Assembly: GCF_035956715.1 (NCBI RefSeq)
Contig: NZ_CP108381.1
Location: 4,744,001 to 4,808,000, forward strand
Direction: 5' to 3'
From: Nocardia sp. NBC_01329
Lineage (GTDB): Bacteria > Actinomycetota > Actinomycetes > Mycobacteriales > Mycobacteriaceae
Length of the DNA: 64,000 nt
The position numbers and the translations under genes were made by a program. Shown here one piece after another: positions 61,031-64,000 of this stretch. Numbering within the stretch: the first letter of the stretch is position 1; every line of letters begins with the position of its first letter. The notes beneath the pieces were generated by a model. The model was given only the letters and a program-made list of their open reading frames with translations. It made no database searches and was not told where the DNA came from.

Positions 61031-62065
61031 TCAGCGAGCCAGGAACCCGACCCGGTCGTAAACCTGTGCGAGAGTGTTGCCGGCGATCTCGCGCGCACGC
61101 TCGGCGCCGGTGGCGAGTATGCGATCGAGTTCACCCTGATCCGCCATGTACTCTTCCACTTTCGCACGCAAAGGCGTGACAAATTCGACCAGTGCGTCGG
61201 CGACGTCGACTTTCAGGTCGCCGTATCCGCGGCCCGCGTAATCCTTTTCCAGGGTCACGATCGGCGTCTCGGTCAGTGACGACAGGATCACCAGCAGATT
61301 GCTGACACCCGGCTTGTTCTCGACGTCGTAGCGGATCTCGCGCTCGGTATCGGTGACCGCCGAGCGCACCTTCTTCGTCGTCACCCCGGGATCGTCGAGC
61401 AGGTTGATCAGGCCCGCGTCCGAACTGGCGGATTTGCTCATCTTCGCGGTGGGGTCCTGCAGGTCGTAGATCTTCGCGGTGCCCTTGACGATATGGGCCT
61501 CCGGAACGACGAAGGTCTTCTTGAACCTGGTGTTGAACCGCTGGGCGAGGTTGCGGGTGAGCTCCAGATGCTGGCGCTGATCCTCCCCCACCGGCACCTG
61601 TTGCGCCCGGTAGAGCAGGATATCGGCCGCCATCAGCACCGGATACGTGAACAGGCCGACGGTGGTGTTGTCGGCACCCTGCTTCACCGACTTGTCCTTG
61701 AACTGCGTCATCCGGCTCGCCTCACCGAACCCGGTGAGGCAGTTCAGGACCCAGGTCAACTCGGCGTGCTCGGGCACCTGCGACTGCACGAAAAGAGTCG
61801 AACGCTGTGGGTCGATACCCAGTGCCAGCAGCTGCGCCGCCGCGACCCGGGTGCGGCGGCGCAACTCCTTGGGGTCCTGCGACACGGTGATCGCGTGCAT
61901 ATTCGGGATGAAGTACAGCGCGTCGTAATCGTCCTGCATGTTCACCCAGTACTGCAGGGCACCGAGGTAGTTCCCGAGATGGAACGAGGCACTGGTCGGC
62001 TGGATACCGGAGAGCACCCGCTGTTTACGTTCCCCGGCGGCCGGGGTCTGCGCAGGACTGGACAT
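61031..62065 (-). CDS. trpS: Tryptophanyl-tRNA synthetase
   Basis: The 344-residue class-I synthetase has SGIQPTSASFHLGNYLGAL (HIGH-like), the tryptophan pocket around DILLYRAQQVPVGEDQRQHLELTRNLA, and KMSKSASSDAG (KMSKS). It charges tRNA-Trp. The ATG lies directly at the end of a small gap to the MpaB-like gene. Downstream is the membrane protein gene on the same strand. Confidence 0.96.
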   Translation of the reverse strand: MSSPAQTPAAGERKQRVLSGIQPTSASFHLGNYLGALQYWVNMQDDYDALYFIPNMHAITVSQDPKELRRRTRVAAAQLLALGIDPQRSTLFVQSQVPEHAELTWVLNCLTGFGEASRMTQFKDKSVKQGADNTTVGLFTYPVLMAADILLYRAQQVPVGEDQRQHLELTRNLAQRFNTRFKKTFVVPEAHIVKGTAKIYDLQDPTAKMSKSASSDAGLINLLDDPGVTTKKVRSAVTDTEREIRYDVENKPGVSNLLVILSSLTETPIVTLEKDYAGRGYGDLKVDVADALVEFVTPLRAKVEEYMADQGELDRILATGAERAREIAGNTLAQVYDRVGFLAR

Positions 62066-62174
62066 GCTCCGATCTTCGCATGTGGATCAAGCCGAATTCC
62101 GATCCGCCCACCGTGCCATCGGGCACGAGCAAGGGCTCTGGCGTCCATCGGGCACCAGCGAGGGCCCTGCGTGG

Positions 62175-63128
62175 TTACGCCGCGCTTCCGCCTCCGAGCT
62201 CGACTCGCGCGTGCCGACGCGGATCGATACCGGGCATACTGCGCTTCCCCTCCCGGGCCAGGCGCTGCTCCTGCTTCGTGATCAGCCGGTACATCGGCGC
62301 GCTCGGCCCGTTCAACGCCGTTTTGACCGGCCGCGGCACCAGCACCGACGGCACCCCGTGCGCATTGCGCACCGACCGCGCCAGCCCGCGATAGGCGATC
62401 TCGTCGGTAAGTTTCCAGTCGATCCCGTACATATCGCGGATCCGCCCGGGCAGGCTGCCCTGCACCAGCAGGTAGTACGCCGAACTCACCTGCCTGCCCG
62501 GTGTCCGCTGCGGGTAGGGGACGACGTGCCCGCACAGATAGTTGCCCACGATGCGCGCCTCGTCGGTCAGAAACAACTCATCGGAGGCCAGGTAGCGGTC
62601 GAAATAGGCCCGGAACGCGCGATAGTCCGCGGGCGCGGCTTCCCGTGGCATCCCGAACAGCTCCCCCCAGCGCACATAGTCCTGGTACAGGTCCTCGCGT
62701 TCGGTATCGCTGAGCCGCCGGACCAGCAGGTCGTACATGACCTCGGCGGATTCGAAGGTGAACGCCATGGTCATGAAACTCAGATGCGGGTCGTAGGCCG
62801 AATACGCCGACCCCGCCGGGTGGCGTGCGCCCGCGTCCTCCGGTAGCCGGCCCTTCACCTGGGCGTGCTTCTTCCCGGTGAACTCGAGCGCCCGGTCGGC
62901 CTCCTCCCGGGTTCCGAAGAACACGGCCTCGAAGAGGTTCCCGGTGAGCGCGAGCCGGGTGTAGGGCGTATCCCGGTGCTGGGTCGATTCGGCGGTCCCG
63001 ACGTAGAGCAGCGGGTTGACCGCGCCGATCACCAGCGCCCGCAGCCCGTAGGTGAGGCCGACGGCGCGTTTGCGCATCACCCGCCGGATCATCGAATCGT
63101 CGGAGAAATATCCGCTATCCACGGCCAT
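62175..63128 (-). CDS. MpaB-like (DUF2236) oxygenase family protein
   Basis: The 317-residue protein starts at ATG 63128, 5 nt after AGGAGG. The family core includes NPLLYVGTAESTQHRDTPYTRLALTGNLFEAVFFGTREEADRALE, HLSFMTMAFTFESAEVMYDLLV and DEARIVGNYLCGHVVPYP. MpaB-related proteins include heme-dependent latex-clearing and dimycocerosate-related oxidases; the heme His and substrate are not settled here. Upstream extension in frame is not supported. Confidence 0.8.
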   Translation of the reverse strand: MAVDSGYFSDDSMIRRVMRKRAVGLTYGLRALVIGAVNPLLYVGTAESTQHRDTPYTRLALTGNLFEAVFFGTREEADRALEFTGKKHAQVKGRLPEDAGARHPAGSAYSAYDPHLSFMTMAFTFESAEVMYDLLVRRLSDTEREDLYQDYVRWGELFGMPREAAPADYRAFRAYFDRYLASDELFLTDEARIVGNYLCGHVVPYPQRTPGRQVSSAYYLLVQGSLPGRIRDMYGIDWKLTDEIAYRGLARSVRNAHGVPSVLVPRPVKTALNGPSAPMYRLITKQEQRLAREGKRSMPGIDPRRHARVELGGGSAA

Positions 63129-63338
63129 CTCAGCCTCCTGGTCCAGCTCACCACCGAGCACTGCGCAACCGCGCATCTGGCAATAGGATTCACCAGTTAT
63201 CGAATTCTGGCAAGACCCACCACCAAACCCCTCGAGGCCGAGACGCGCCAACCGGGATATCGAGCCGGCACCGGAAGACCGGAAGACCCACGCCGACCGG
63301 GCGGCTACCGATCGAAGCCACCCGAGCAGCCCAGAAGG

Positions 63339-63356
63339 TGTACCAACATAGGTACA
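63339..63356 (+). promoter_or_regulatory. Palindrome overlapping the antitoxin start
   Basis: TGTACC and GGTACA are separated by AACATA; the right arm ends on the A of the ATG at 63356. This is the usual position of an autoregulatory operator for a type II antitoxin. Confidence 0.6.
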
Positions 63357-63535
63357 TGCCACTGGAACGAACGACTGTCTACGCCGATCCCGAGGACCTT
63401 GCCGTCATCAAAGAGGCAGCAGCCCGTCGGGGAGTTTCCGAAGCCGAGATCATCCGTCAGGCCATTCATCGAGCGGCGCAGAAAATGCGCGTGTGGAACG
63501 AGCCCCTGGACTTCCCGTTGTTCGACGGCCCGTGA
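63356..63535 (+). CDS. RHH-type antitoxin (VapB-like, 59 aa)
   Basis: MPLERTTVYADPEDLAVIKEAAARRGVSEAEIIRQAIHRAAQKMRVW is a ribbon-helix-helix DNA-binding domain; the C-terminal PLDFPLFDGP is a short toxin-binding tail. The stop overlaps the next ATG (TGATG). It probably forms a locus with the truncated PIN protein downstream and represses its own promoter through the palindrome at its start. Confidence 0.8.
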   Translation: MPLERTTVYADPEDLAVIKEAAARRGVSEAEIIRQAIHRAAQKMRVWNEPLDFPLFDGP

Positions 63536-63789
63536 TGGATTTCCTGTTCACACAGGTGGATCGGATGCGTTTCACCATTCCGGAGGCACGGCTCGAGACT
63601 CTGACGGCGGCTCGCGCGGTCGAGCGGAGATACCACGACCTCGAGCTGGACCTGGCCGATGCGGTGAACGTGGCACTGGCGGCCGATTACGACACGGACG
63701 TCGTCTCGACTCTGGATCGGCGCGATTTCCGCGCGATGCGCCCGCTGACCGGTTACAACTACTTCCGCCTCCTACCCGACGACGAATAG
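63535..63789 (+). pseudogene. Truncated VapC PIN-domain toxin (84 aa, C-terminal half)
   Basis: The 84 residues keep the C-terminal part of a PIN toxin: TAARAVERRYHDLELDLADAVNVALAADYDTDVVSTLDRRDFRAM, with Asp42 and Asp61 in the positions of the late acidic residues. A full PIN toxin is about 130 residues and begins with the first catalytic Asp (VDTSALLA); this N-terminal ~45-50 residues including the second acidic residue are missing. The ATG overlaps the antitoxin stop, so the frame is intact but the active site should not form. It is probably inactive. Confidence 0.75.
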
Positions 63790-63842
63790 CCGGTCCGGCA
63801 GCCGAGTCGCGGGCGCCCCGTTTCGAACGCGAACACGAAGAA

Positions 63843-63867
63843 GCCCTGAACCCAAGAGGTCCAGGGC
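63843..63867 (-). terminator. Hairpin after the DUF397 gene
   Basis: GCCCTG and CAGGGC flank a 13-nt centre that pairs further through ACC/GGT. It lies just after the DUF397 stop at 63876 and is a likely terminator for it. Confidence 0.45.
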
Positions 63868-63875
63868 GTGATCAC

Positions 63876-64000
63876 TCAGGCATGGTTCCGGTCGAACCGA
63901 CCCGAACGAGCATCCATGGTGAAGGCATCCCACTCGGCAGGCGAGAAAGCCAGCACCGGACCACCACGATCCTTCGAATCACGGACACCGACCACACCTT
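63876..64000 (-). CDS. DUF397 domain protein (3' end only)
   Basis: The minus-strand frame at the window edge reads GVVGVRDSKDRGGPVLAFSPAEWDAFTMDARSGRFD and ends at a stop at 63876. This is the DUF397 pattern (VRDSKDPxGPVLxFxPxEW). DUF397 proteins usually lie beside an XRE-type helix-turn-helix gene, which would be outside the window. The N-terminus is cut off. Confidence 0.8.
   Translation of the reverse strand, partial: GVVGVRDSKDRGGPVLAFSPAEWDAFTMDARSGRFDRNHA

Overview
The window is a strongly GC-rich actinobacterial chromosome segment. Gene content and order match the mycolic-acid-producing Corynebacteriales, most likely Nocardia or a close relative. From memory of the M. tuberculosis map, the order purK, GtrA, PH-domain protein, birA, accD5, accE5, maf, sseA, accA3, lysine aminotransferase block, lhr, nei, lpdA, deoD, pmmB, upp, sdh, cdd, deoA, add, dacB follows the Rv3275c-Rv3330 region closely, with insertions and losses. 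The genus is inferred from gene content, not proven. Layout: (1) 1-12.3 kb holds purK (cut by the window edge), a GtrA membrane protein, an inserted two-component system, birA, and the acyl-CoA carboxylase genes accD5-accE5 and accA3 with maf and a sulfurtransferase. BirA biotinylates AccA3, so enzyme and substrate are linked. accD5 and accA3 carry the same promoter/operator architecture. (2) 12.3-31.8 kb holds a patatin, a lysine-to-aminoadipate module (pcd, lrp, lat), a Ser/Thr kinase, Lhr helicase with a Nei glycosylase, glycerol catabolism (glpD/glpK), an aminotransferase and cell-envelope proteins. (3) 31.9-38.4 kb holds a secreted Pro-rich protein, lpdA, a gamma-glutamylcyclotransferase-like protein, an amidohydrolase and two repeat-rich gene-poor stretches. 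(4) 38.4-47.1 kb holds nucleoside salvage (deoD, pmmB, upp), a four-gene type VII secretion-like cassette (EspC-like, WXG-NlpC/P60, EspD-like, YbaB), an acidic hypothetical protein, an orphan antitoxin and radC. (5) 47.1-64 kb holds a metal ABC transporter, sdhCDAB, pyrimidine/purine salvage (cdd, deoA, add), a D,D-carboxypeptidase, trpS, an MpaB-like oxygenase, a decayed VapBC locus and a partial DUF397 gene. No tRNA, rRNA, transposase or convincing CRISPR array was seen. The most unusual items are: the shared accD5/accA3 upstream module; a dispersed family of hairpin elements placed at gene 3' ends, two of which also carry C-rich tandem arrays; an espACD-like cassette in which the EspA slot is taken by a peptidoglycan hydrolase; an SseA-type sulfurtransferase whose catalytic Cys is Ser; a metal-transporter promoter with a perfect palindrome in the -35/-10 spacer; and many promoters that imply leaderless mRNAs.
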